DNA of 64,000 nt from CADEED01 sp043747875. GTDB lineage: Bacteria > Pseudomonadota > Gammaproteobacteria > Steroidobacterales > Steroidobacteraceae. The notes under the pieces were generated by a model. The model was not told where the DNA came from. It ran no database searches and saw only the letters and a program-made list of their open reading frames with translations. The DNA lies in NCBI GenBank assembly GCA_043747875.1, contig JAYTOI010000155.1, positions 1-64,000 on the forward strand. The letters run 5' to 3'. The position numbers and the translations under genes were made by a program. This document shows positions 40,489-48,464 of the stretch, piece by piece; position 1 is the first letter of the stretch; the number at the start of each line of letters is the position of its first letter.

Positions 40489-43400
40489 GTGCCTCCAGCA
40501 AACTACTCATCACCACCGTGGCCGCGCTGTGCGCCGGCCTCGCGTTCGACGCCGGCGCCGCCAGGAAAAAGGAGCGCACCATCGGCGAGCTCACGACGCG
40601 CCCGGTCGAGATCCGCACCGACCAGAAAGTGGAAGCCAGCGCCACGCGCGCCATGGACAACTACAAGCGCTTCCTCGAGCTGCAGAAGACCGATCCGCAG
40701 CTGCGCGCGGAAGCGCTGCGTCGTCTCGGCGATCTCAACATGGAAGCGGGTGAAGGCGAGCGCATGCAGGGCGAGGCCAACACCATCGACGCCCAGGGTG
40801 CCGAGGCCATCAAGCTCTACACCAGCCTGCTCAAGAGCTATCCCGACTATCCGCGCAACGATCAGGTGTTGTATCAGCTGGCGCGCGCGTACGAGACCAC
40901 GGGCCAGCCCGAGAAGGCGCTGTCGGTGCTCGACGATGTCGTGCGCCGCTATCCCAAGTCGCCGCAGATGGACGAGGTACAGTTCCGCCGCGGCGAGCTG
41001 CTGTTCTCGGCCAAGCAGTACCGCCCGGCGCAGGACGCCTACGGCTTGGTCGTGACCAGGGGCGACAAGTCGAGCTTTCTCACGCAGAGCCTCTACAAAC
41101 ACGGCTGGTCGCTGTTCAAGCAGGGCCTGAACGACGAGAGCCTGCCGTCGTTCGGCGGCGTGCTCGACCGCACCATGCTTGCCAAGAGCGATCGCAAGCT
41201 GGTGCCGGTCGACAAACTACCGCGTGCGTCGCGCGAGCTGGCGGACGACACGCTGCGCGTCATGGCGGTCACGTTCAGCTATGACGACGACTCGGTGCAG
41301 GCGGTGGATCGCTACCTGTCGGCGCACGGCAATCCGGCGTACGCGCCCATCATCTACTCGCGTCTCGGCGATCTGTACGTCGAGAAAGAGCGCTTCCAGG
41401 ACGCGGCCTCCGTGTACCGCGCCTACGCGACGCGCGAGCCGAACAGTGAGTTCTCGCCCGGCCTCTCGCAGCAGGCCATCGAGGCTTATCGCAAGGGCGG
41501 CTTCACCGAGCTCGTGCTCGAGGGCAAGCGCGAATACGTCGCGCTCTACAACTACGGCACGACGTTCTGGCAGGGCCGCAACCGGGCCGACTACCCGAAC
41601 ATCTCGAAGGAGCTCAAGCTCAACCTCAAGGACGTCGCCACGTTCTTCCACGCGGAAGCGCAGAAGACCAAGAAGCCGGACCAGTACCTCGAGGCGGCAC
41701 GCTGGTATCGCACCTACCTCGAATCCTTCCCCGACGATCCGGAATCCTTCGGCACCAACTACCTGCTGGCGGAGACGTTGTACGAGGCCGGCGAGTACAG
41801 CCACGCCGCCGCGGAATTCACCCGCACCGCGTACAACTACCCGCGCAACCCACGCTCCGCCGCCGCCGGATACGCGGCGCTGGGTGCGCTGAGCAAACAC
41901 GAGGCCAAGCTGTCGGCCGCCGACAAGGTGGACTGGCACAAGCAGGAGGTCGATCTCGGCGTGAAGTTCGGCACCAGCTTCCCCGAGCATCCCGACAGCT
42001 CCGGCGTTTTGACGCGCGCGGCCGAAGACATTTTCGCGACGCAGGATCTGCAGCGCGCCATCGAGGTGTCGAACCTCATCCTCGCGCACCAGCCGCCGGC
42101 CGATCAGCCGAAGCGGCGCATCGCCTACACCATCATCGGCCAGTCGAACTTCGACCTGCTGCAGTTCGCGGAAGCCGAGAAAGGCTTCATCGCCGCGCGC
42201 GATCTGCTGCCGCCCAACGACAAGATGCGCGTCGACCTCACCGAGCGCATCGCCTCGTCCGTGTACCGCCAGGGCGAAGCCAAACAGAAGGCCGGCGACA
42301 ATCTCGGCGCCGTCGACGATTTCCTGCGCATCTCCCAGGTTGCGGGTACGTCGAAGATTGCGGCGCAGGCCGAGTACGACGCGGGTGCGTCGCTCATCAA
42401 TCTCAAGGAATGGCCGCGCGCCATCCAAGTGCTCGAACGCTTCCGCACCAACAACCCGAAGAGCGAGTTCACCGCCGACGTGACGCGCAAGCTCGCGGTG
42501 GCATACAGCGAGACGGGGCAGGCGGGCTCGGCCGCGGTGGAGTTCGAACGCATCGCAGCGAATCCCGCGGAGTCGAAGGACATCCAGCGCGAGGCCAACC
42601 TGCAGGCCGCGGATCTGTATGCCAAGGCCGGCAACCAGACGAAAGCCGTCGGCATGCTCGAGCGCTTCGTCGTCACGTATCCGACGCCGGCCGGCGATTC
42701 CATCGAGGCCCGCCAGAAGCTCGCCGACATCGCGGGTACTTCGGGCCAGCTCGACAAACAACGCTACTGGCAGCGCGAAATCATCTCCGCCGACCGCAAC
42801 GCCGGCGCCGGCCGCACCGATCGCACGCAATTCCTCGCGGCCAAGTCGCAGCTCGCGCTGGCGTCGCCGACGCGCGACGAGTTCCGCAGCATCGCGCTGG
42901 CGCTGCCGCTGAAGACCAGTCTCGCGAAGAAGAAGAAGGCGATGGAAGCTGCGCTCGGCGCGTACAAGAGCGCCACCGACTATCGCGTCGCCGAAGTGAC
43001 CACGCTCGCGACGTACGAGATCGCCGAGATCTACCGGAAGTTAGGCCAGGACATCATGAAGTCCGAGCGGCCGAAGAAACTCACCGGCGACAGTCTCGAC
43101 GAATACAACTCGCTGCTCGAAGAGCAGGCCTTTCCGTTCGAGGAGCAGGCCATCTCGACCCACGAGATCAACACCAAACGCACGCGCGACAGCGTGTACG
43201 ACGAGGGCGTGAAGAAGAGCTTCGCGGCGCTCGCCGAGCTCAAGCCCGGCCGTTACGGCAAGAGCGAGCTCATCGGCACGTCGTTCGACGCAATCGTGCC
43301 ACCGCCACCGCCACCGCCTCCGGCGCCGCAGCCGATGATCGCGACCCCCGCAGATCCAACGGCCAAGCCCGTGCCCAACTCGCAGACCGTCGCGCCGCCG

Positions 43401-43958
43401 CAGCCCGCCGGGCCGGCCTACAACATTCCGAAGCCGCCGGGCCGCGCCGTCAGCGAGTTCGCGCGCGCGCTGCAGATGATGCGCAGCGATCCCACGCAGG
43501 CCAGCCTCGAGTTCCAGGTCATGACGCAGTCCTATCCGGACCTGTCGGGCCCTCATGCCAATCTCGGCCTGCTGTATCGCAATGCGAATCAGCTCGGCGA
43601 AGCCGAAGCCGCGTTTGCCAAGGCGACGGAGCGCGCCTCCTGGGACGCGGCCACCTGGACCGAATACGGCCTCACGCTGCGCCAGGCGGGCAAATTCGCC
43701 GAAGCGCGCACCGCTTACGAGAAAGCGCTGGCGGTGAATCCGTCCTACGCGCCTGCGCACCGCAATCTCAGTGTGCTGCTCGATCTGTATATCGATGATC
43801 CGGTCACCGCACTGTCCGAGCTCGAGAGCTACAAGACGCTCACGGGCGAGGAAAAGCCCGTGAACGGCTGGTTGGCGGAGCTGCGCTCACGCACCAGGAC
43901 GGCCGCGCCGAAAAGCCCTGAGTTGAAGGACGAGGGGCCGAAGCCCGAAGGAGGCTGA
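40485..43958 (+). CDS. large periplasmic TPR protein (GltD/AgmU-like)
   Basis: The 1157-residue protein has a signal ('LLITTVAALCAGLAFDAGA') and TPR/Sel1-like helical repeats along nearly its whole length ('ALRRLGDLNMEAGEGERMQG', 'VLYQLARAYETTGQPEKALS', 'IYSRLGDLYVEKERFQDAAS', 'YTIIGQSNFDLLQFAEAEKG'). A Pro-rich hinge with eight consecutive prolines lies near residue 944, and two clear TPRs end the protein ('HANLGLLYRNANQLGEAEAA', 'WTEYGLTLRQAGKFAEARTA'). Size and repeats resemble the periplasmic AgmU/GltD component of the myxobacterial gliding machinery. Translation is coupled to the upstream TPR gene by ATGA; the next gene starts one base after the stop. Confidence 0.85.
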   Translation: MSASSKLLITTVAALCAGLAFDAGAARKKERTIGELTTRPVEIRTDQKVEASATRAMDNYKRFLELQKTDPQLRAEALRRLGDLNMEAGEGERMQGEANTIDAQGAEAIKLYTSLLKSYPDYPRNDQVLYQLARAYETTGQPEKALSVLDDVVRRYPKSPQMDEVQFRRGELLFSAKQYRPAQDAYGLVVTRGDKSSFLTQSLYKHGWSLFKQGLNDESLPSFGGVLDRTMLAKSDRKLVPVDKLPRASRELADDTLRVMAVTFSYDDDSVQAVDRYLSAHGNPAYAPIIYSRLGDLYVEKERFQDAASVYRAYATREPNSEFSPGLSQQAIEAYRKGGFTELVLEGKREYVALYNYGTTFWQGRNRADYPNISKELKLNLKDVATFFHAEAQKTKKPDQYLEAARWYRTYLESFPDDPESFGTNYLLAETLYEAGEYSHAAAEFTRTAYNYPRNPRSAAAGYAALGALSKHEAKLSAADKVDWHKQEVDLGVKFGTSFPEHPDSSGVLTRAAEDIFATQDLQRAIEVSNLILAHQPPADQPKRRIAYTIIGQSNFDLLQFAEAEKGFIAARDLLPPNDKMRVDLTERIASSVYRQGEAKQKAGDNLGAVDDFLRISQVAGTSKIAAQAEYDAGASLINLKEWPRAIQVLERFRTNNPKSEFTADVTRKLAVAYSETGQAGSAAVEFERIAANPAESKDIQREANLQAADLYAKAGNQTKAVGMLERFVVTYPTPAGDSIEARQKLADIAGTSGQLDKQRYWQREIISADRNAGAGRTDRTQFLAAKSQLALASPTRDEFRSIALALPLKTSLAKKKKAMEAALGAYKSATDYRVAEVTTLATYEIAEIYRKLGQDIMKSERPKKLTGDSLDEYNSLLEEQAFPFEEQAISTHEINTKRTRDSVYDEGVKKSFAALAELKPGRYGKSELIGTSFDAIVPPPPPPPPAPQPMIATPADPTAKPVPNSQTVAPPQPAGPAYNIPKPPGRAVSEFARALQMMRSDPTQASLEFQVMTQSYPDLSGPHANLGLLYRNANQLGEAEAAFAKATERASWDAATWTEYGLTLRQAGKFAEARTAYEKALAVNPSYAPAHRNLSVLLDLYIDDPVTALSELESYKTLTGEEKPVNGWLAELRSRTRTAAPKSPELKDEGPKPEGG

Positions 43959-43959
43959 T

Positions 43960-44424
43960 GTGAACAAATTGTTGTATCTCGCGCTGTTGTTGTTAGCCGC
44001 CGCGGCCGTCGCGCAGGAACCGGCCGTCGCTCCTGCCGCACCGCAGGATTCGATGGAGCCGGGCGTCGATACTTCGGCGCCCGCGCCCGCGCCCGCGCCG
44101 CGACCGGCGCCGGCCGATACGCCGGCCGCCGCGAAGCCGGCCACGCCGTCCAACTCAGCTAACAAGCCCGCGCGTAAAGGTAACGCCAAGGATTTCCTCG
44201 ACCTCGACGCCACGCAGATCACGGGCAACCGCGAACTGCCCAAGGTGCTCTACATCGTGCCCTGGCGCAGTGCGGAGCTCGGCGATCTCGTGGGGCGTCC
44301 CGTGAACAGCTTGCTGGACGAGGTGCTGGAGCCGGTGGACCGTGACGTCTTTCGGAGACAGAACCGTTACTTCGAAGCGCTGCAACCGAATGAGGCTGCG
44401 CCCGCGGCAAAGCCTGAGAAGTGA
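43960..44424 (+). CDS. small exported protein of the TPR/ExbBD array
   Basis: From GTG 43960 the 154-residue product has a signal ('LLYLALLLLAAAAVAQ'), an Ala/Pro-rich linker (20-75) and a folded C-terminal part ('AKDFLDLDATQITGNRELPK', 'VLYIVPWRSAELGDLVGRPV'). The linker contains 'QDSMEPGVDTSAPAP', similar to 'DQMEPGVSTSPATP' in the tail of the protein at 38404-40488, a shared short motif in two proteins of the same operon. No family is recognised. A 100-base gap to the ExbB-like gene holds a weak hairpin (GCTCA-GCCCTT-TGAGC) and T-rich sequence, possibly an attenuator. Confidence 0.7.
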   Translation: MNKLLYLALLLLAAAAVAQEPAVAPAAPQDSMEPGVDTSAPAPAPAPRPAPADTPAAAKPATPSNSANKPARKGNAKDFLDLDATQITGNRELPKVLYIVPWRSAELGDLVGRPVNSLLDEVLEPVDRDVFRRQNRYFEALQPNEAAPAAKPEK

Positions 44425-44524
44425 ATCGCAGTTTTTGTCACTTGTGTAACGCAATCTTGGCGCGCTCAGCCCTTTGAGCACGCTGTCTTTTTCGACCAGA
44501 CCGCTTTTCTGAGGAGTGTCCGAC

Positions 44525-45223
44525 GTGAATGGGATCAACGGAATCATCAGTTTCTTCAAGGACGGCGGCTTCTTCCTGTGGCCGCTCGCCATCATCTTCG
44601 TCGTCGGTGTTGCCATTGCCGCCGAGCGCTGGTTCTACCTGACGAAAGAGACCATCAAGAACCGCAGCCTGTGGGACGACGTCGCCCCGCACCTGGGCGC
44701 CGGCAACTTCAAGCAGGCCATCACGCTCGCGAACAACTCGACCGCGCAGATCGGCACGGTGTTGAAGTACGGCCTCGCGCGTCTGTCGACGGCGCGCCGT
44801 CGCGACGACATCCAGCAGGCTATGGAAGAGAGCCTGCTCGAAATCGTGCCCCGGCTCGAAAAACGCACGCACTACCTGAACGCGCTCGCGAACATCGGCA
44901 TGCTCATCGGATTGCTCGGCACCATCGTCGCGCTCATCGACGCGTTCGGCGCGGTGTCGCAGGCGAACCCGGCCGAGAAGGCCGCGCTGCTCGCGGCCGC
45001 CATCTCTGAGGCCATGAACAACACGGCCATGGGTCTGGGTGTCGCGATCACGCTGCTGCTGTCGCACATGTTCCTCGAGGCGAAGACCACATCGCTCATC
45101 GACAGCCTCGAGATCGCGGTCGTGAAGTTCCTCAATTCGATCACCGAGCGCTTCTCCGAGCCCGCGCCCGCGGCACCGCAGGGTGGCATGACGCCGCGCG
45201 CTCCGGCTCCCCGGCCGGCCTGA
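44525..45223 (+). CDS. MotA/TolQ/ExbB-family proton channel protein (AglR-like)
   Basis: The 232-residue protein has TM1 near residues 14-35 ('FFLWPLAIIFVVGVAIAAE'), a cytoplasmic loop and the two-helix channel region ('LNALANIGMLIGLLGTIVAL' and 'TAMGLGVAITLLLSHMFLEA'), the ExbB/TolQ layout. With ExbD-like partners it conducts protons to energise an outer-membrane process. GTG 44525 is preferred because AGGAG lies eight bases upstream; a GTG at 44516 overlaps that motif. The C-terminal Pro-rich tail is cytoplasmic. It starts the motor subset of the operon: ExbB, ExbD, ExbD, TonB-like. Confidence 0.93.
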   Translation: MNGINGIISFFKDGGFFLWPLAIIFVVGVAIAAERWFYLTKETIKNRSLWDDVAPHLGAGNFKQAITLANNSTAQIGTVLKYGLARLSTARRRDDIQQAMEESLLEIVPRLEKRTHYLNALANIGMLIGLLGTIVALIDAFGAVSQANPAEKAALLAAAISEAMNNTAMGLGVAITLLLSHMFLEAKTTSLIDSLEIAVVKFLNSITERFSEPAPAAPQGGMTPRAPAPRPA

Positions 45224-45263
45224 TAGCTAGTCCGCGCGTTTTCTAGCTACCGAGGAACCGAAG

Positions 45264-45800
45264 ATGGCCGCATCGAAGCTTGCAGTCCGCGCCATTCGCA
45301 ACCACGCGAAGTACAAGGGCCGCAACGACCTCAACATCGTGCCGATGATCGACATGATGGTCATCCTCGTGTTCTTCCTGCTGTTCACGGCGGTGTTCTC
45401 CAACACGAACATCCTCGAGCTGAATCTTCCGGCACCCAACTCCTCGATGCCGGAGCTTCCGAAAGGGTTGAATCTCGAAGTGATCGTGCGGCAGAACGTG
45501 GTCGAGATCGCGGACCGCAACTCTGGCGTGCTGCGCACGCTGCCGAAAAAGGGCGGCGAATACGACTACAAGGGCCAGTCGGAATTCCTGCAGTTCGTAA
45601 AGAGCAAGTACCCGGAAACCCTGGCCGCGAGCGTGCTGCTCGAGCCGAACATTCCGTACGACGTCCTGGTGCAGACCATGGACAACACGCGTATGTGGCA
45701 GAACCGCGTGGGCGTGGGTCTGCAGAACGTCGAGTTGTTCCCCGACATCTCCGTCGGTGACGCGCCGCTGACCGGCGCCGCGGCCGGAGGCGCGAAGTGA
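45264..45800 (+). CDS. ExbD/TolR-family protein 1 (AglQ/AglS-like)
   Basis: The 178-residue protein has a short cytoplasmic N-terminus, one membrane helix with the proton-carrying Asp ('LNIVPMIDMMVILVFFLLFT', Asp near residue 30) and a periplasmic domain ('LNLEVIVRQNVVEIADRNSG', 'YKGQSEFLQFVKSKYPETL'). The membrane Asp is required for proton flow in ExbD, TolR and MotB. It lies 40 bases after the ExbB-like gene and overlaps the second ExbD gene by four bases (GTGA). Confidence 0.93.
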   Translation: MAASKLAVRAIRNHAKYKGRNDLNIVPMIDMMVILVFFLLFTAVFSNTNILELNLPAPNSSMPELPKGLNLEVIVRQNVVEIADRNSGVLRTLPKKGGEYDYKGQSEFLQFVKSKYPETLAASVLLEPNIPYDVLVQTMDNTRMWQNRVGVGLQNVELFPDISVGDAPLTGAAAGGAK

Positions 45801-46303
45801 CACCGTATCGCATCAAGAAACACCGCCAGCGCGGCCACCACGGCAGCCACATGGCGCTGGTGCCGTTCATCGACATGCTGACGATGCTGGTCGTTTTCCT
45901 GCTGTTGCACAGCTCGGACGTCGAGATCCTGCCGAACACGAAGAACATCACCATTCCGCAATCCATCGCCGAGCTCAAGCCGCGCGAGACGGTGGTGGTC
46001 ATGGTGACCACCGAAGACCTGCTCGTGAACGGCCGCAGCGTCGCGAAGGTTGCGGACATCAACCGCGTCGACGCCGCGCTCGTCATCGAGCCGCTGCGCC
46101 TCGCGCTCAAGGAACAGAGCGATTCGAGCCTGCGCAATGCGTCGCAGGAAGATCTCGCCGAGCGCGAAATCACGATCATGGGTGACAAGGGCACGCCGTT
46201 CACCGTGCTCAAGCGCGTGATGGCGACGGCCACCGCCGCTGACTACGGCAAGGTGTCGCTGGCCGTCATCCAGCGCGAGCTGGAAGCCGGAGGCGGCGCA
46301 TGA
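45797..46303 (+). CDS. ExbD/TolR-family protein 2 (AglQ/AglS-like)
   Basis: The 168-residue protein has the same plan as its neighbour but is clearly different in sequence: membrane helix 'MALVPFIDMLTMLVVFLLLH' with the conserved Asp near residue 27, and periplasmic 'ETVVVMVTTEDLLVNGRSVA' and 'REITIMGDKGTPFTVLKRVM'. Two non-identical ExbD proteins with one ExbB is the stoichiometric pattern of AglRQS in myxobacteria rather than of a simple TonB system. GTG start overlaps the previous stop; the next gene overlaps its stop by four bases. Confidence 0.92.
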   Translation: MTPYRIKKHRQRGHHGSHMALVPFIDMLTMLVVFLLLHSSDVEILPNTKNITIPQSIAELKPRETVVVMVTTEDLLVNGRSVAKVADINRVDAALVIEPLRLALKEQSDSSLRNASQEDLAEREITIMGDKGTPFTVLKRVMATATAADYGKVSLAVIQRELEAGGGA

Positions 46304-47208
46304 GTCTGGGCATCGCTCCGTATTTCCGCCGCTTTGAGCTGCCCTGGGCCGAGTCGGACGAGATCGAGCGGCGCTTCAAGAAGCTGCTGCGCATCATGCT
46401 CGGCGTCGCGACGGTGCTGGCCATCTTCATCTGGCTGCTGCCGCAGCCGAAACGCGTGAAGCCCAAGGTCGAGGATCTGCCCGAGCGCGTGGTGCAGCTC
46501 ATCGTCGAGCGGCCGAAGCCGCCGCCGCCACCGCCGCCGCCGGAGCCCGATAAAAAGCCCGAGCCCGAGAAGCCGAAGCCGCAGGACAAGCCCAAGCCGG
46601 TCGAGAAGCCGAAGCCGAACGTGCGCAACCAGGGCATGCTCGCGCTCGCGGACGAGCTGGCGGAGTTGCGCGACCAGAATCTCGATCTGAAAGACCCACA
46701 GCTGAAGAACGTGGAGAACGCGCGCTCGGAGCGCAATCTCATCACGTCGCAGGCCGGCCGCACGTCGGGCGGCATCAACACCGCGAACATGGCGCGTGGC
46801 TTCGGTGGTGGCGCGGGCCAGATCGGCACGCACACCTCGACGCAGGTCCAGCATGGTTCGGGTCTCGATCCGAACGCCGGCGGCCGCGTGCAACGCACGG
46901 GCTCGAGCGGCAAGTCGTCGCGCGCGCGCGAGGAAGTGGAAATCGTCTTCGATCGCAACAAGGGCGCGCTGTACGCGCTGTACGGTCGTGCGCTGCGCGA
47001 TCAGCCGGAGTTGCAGGGCAAGCTGGTGCTCGAATTCACGATCGCGCCCACGGGCGAGATCACGATGTGCCGCGTGGTGTCGAGCGAGCTCAACGACCCC
47101 GAGCTCGAGAAGAAGATCGTGGCGCGCGTGCGCCTGATCCGCTTCAAGCCGGCGGACGTCGAGGCGCTGACCGTCAGCAAGCCCATCGACTTCTTCCCGG
47201 CGGCTTAG
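46300..47208 (+). CDS. AgmX/PglI-type TonB-like energy transducer
   Basis: The 302-residue protein has one membrane helix near 30-47 ('IMLGVATVLAIFIWLLP'), a Pro/Lys/Glu-rich rod (about 65-108, with a run of prolines and repeated KPxPEKP units), a Gly-rich linker ('NMARGFGGGAGQIGTH') and a C-terminal domain ('SRAREEVEIVFDRNKGALYA', 'LEFTIAPTGEITMCRVVSSE', 'RVRLIRFKPADVEALTVSKP') of the AgmX/PglI C-terminal type. It lacks the long N-terminal zinc-ribbon/GYF part of myxobacterial AgmX, so it is a shorter, TonB-like version. It should span the periplasm and pass motor energy to outer-membrane partners. It overlaps the second ExbD gene by four bases. Confidence 0.9.
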   Translation: MSLGIAPYFRRFELPWAESDEIERRFKKLLRIMLGVATVLAIFIWLLPQPKRVKPKVEDLPERVVQLIVERPKPPPPPPPPEPDKKPEPEKPKPQDKPKPVEKPKPNVRNQGMLALADELAELRDQNLDLKDPQLKNVENARSERNLITSQAGRTSGGINTANMARGFGGGAGQIGTHTSTQVQHGSGLDPNAGGRVQRTGSSGKSSRAREEVEIVFDRNKGALYALYGRALRDQPELQGKLVLEFTIAPTGEITMCRVVSSELNDPELEKKIVARVRLIRFKPADVEALTVSKPIDFFPAA

Positions 47209-47224
47209 GCCACGAGTCGATGCG

Positions 47225-47584
47225 ATGAACCTGCAATCCGAAATCGCCTACTTCAGCGAGCTTGGCCTGCAGGACAAGGCGCGGCTCATGGCCAGCTTTC
47301 TCGCCGAGCTGACCAGCGAGGCGCGCGGTACGTACGGACCTTCGCAGGAAGCCGTGCACGATGCGGCGCACCTGCGCTTCACCAACGAGATGTGTCATCG
47401 CATCACGCGGCTCATCGAGCAGTACCTGGGCGATGACAACTCGCGACCCAAGGACGACGTAGTGCTGCGCATGGTGCTGGCGCCGCGTGCGGATAAAACT
47501 GCCGAGCGGATGGTGTACGCCTCCTACCGACGCGCCCTGCAAAACTTCGAGCGCTACGACACCACCGTCTTCATGAACTCATAA
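47225..47584 (+). CDS. small cytoplasmic protein ending the array
   Basis: The 119-residue protein has no signal or membrane helix and is helical ('GLQDKARLMASFLAELTSEA', 'EMCHRITRLIEQYLGDDN'). No domain is recognised. It starts 16 bases after the TonB-like gene and is the last gene of the operon, so it may be a cytoplasmic accessory of the motor. The dispersed repeat at 47583-47626 begins on its stop codon. Confidence 0.65.
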   Translation: MNLQSEIAYFSELGLQDKARLMASFLAELTSEARGTYGPSQEAVHDAAHLRFTNEMCHRITRLIEQYLGDDNSRPKDDVVLRMVLAPRADKTAERMVYASYRRALQNFERYDTTVFMNS

Positions 47585-47626
47585 TGGGGACACTCCCCAT
47601 TTCCTAGCAAAAGGGGTCGGACCTCG
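47583..47626. repeat. single copy of the dispersed 44-45 bp repeat
   Basis: The sequence matches the left arm at 13009-13053, with AATGGGG for AATTGGGG and GGGGTCGGACCTCG for GGGGACAGACCTCG. It starts inside the TAA stop of the preceding gene. Confidence 0.82.
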
Positions 47627-47900
47627 TTCGTTTGACGAGCCGGTAATCCCCGGCGCCGCACACGACCGCCTCCCCTCCGCTCATTGCCTGCGCGCCGCGC
47701 TGCGCTGCGCCGGGATCACGCCTGTCGAACGAACGAGCCCGGTCCCCCGATTGCCGGGCCATCAGGAAGGTCTCGAACGCCGGGGGCGTCGCAGGGCGAA
47801 AAACGGGCGGGTCCGCGTGCTTGGCGACAGAATTTCCGTCGGCTAATTGAACCGCCGATGCGGTCCGAACGACCTCATAGCAAACGAGGCAGTTCAAGAG
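47627..47900. other. gene-free stretch before the ECF sigma gene
   Basis: Apart from the preceding repeat, these 274 bases show no credible frame or fold. The last part (around 47835-47880, containing TAATTGAACC) is the likely promoter region of the sigma-factor gene. Nothing else is recognised. Confidence 0.4.
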
Positions 47901-48464
47901 ATGAACGACGAGCCGGATCGAGTGCTGGACGGATATCTGGTGGTGTTGATCCAGGGCGGATCGCGCGAGGCCTTCGATCGGCTGGCCCATCGCTGGACGC
48001 CGAGGCTGGTGCGCTTCATCACGCGCACCGTAGGACGCCCGGAGCTTGCTCGCGACATCGTTCAGGAGACGTGGATAGGCGCCATTCGCGGGCTGAAGCG
48101 ACTGACCGATCCGGCGCAGTTCCCGTCGTGGATCTACAGCATCGCTCGTAAAAAATGCGTCGATATGATCCGTTTCAATCAGCGGCAGCGCCGGCTGGTT
48201 GCGAGCGCACAGGCCGCGGCGCACCTCGACGCCGCGATCGATCAGGGCGGGTGCGCACCGGGCGACGCGGTCGATCTGGCGGCGGCGATAGCGCGACTCA
48301 GCCCGGAGCAACGCGATGTGGTGAACCTTTTTTACGGCGAAGATCTGCGGGTGGAGGAAATCGCAGCGGTGCTCGAAGTGCCCATTGGTACCGTGAAATC
48401 CCGCTTGCACCACGCCCGCGAATCCATAAAGAAACTCATAGGAGAAGGACATGGACAGCATTGA
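47901..48464 (+). CDS. ECF-family RNA polymerase sigma factor
   Basis: The 187-residue protein contains region 2 ('AFDRLAHRWTPRLVRFITRT', 'ARDIVQETWIGAIRGLKRLT', 'FPSWIYSIARKKCVDMIRFN') and region 4 ('LSPEQRDVVNLFYGEDLRVE', 'EIAAVLEVPIGTVKSRLHHA') of sigma-70 ECF factors, and no other domain. The ATG at 47901 gives the normal N-terminus. It overlaps by 14 bases a small membrane protein gene that is likely its regulator. It redirects RNA polymerase to a stress or cell-surface regulon that cannot be identified from this window. Confidence 0.95.
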   Translation: MNDEPDRVLDGYLVVLIQGGSREAFDRLAHRWTPRLVRFITRTVGRPELARDIVQETWIGAIRGLKRLTDPAQFPSWIYSIARKKCVDMIRFNQRQRRLVASAQAAAHLDAAIDQGGCAPGDAVDLAAAIARLSPEQRDVVNLFYGEDLRVEEIAAVLEVPIGTVKSRLHHARESIKKLIGEGHGQH

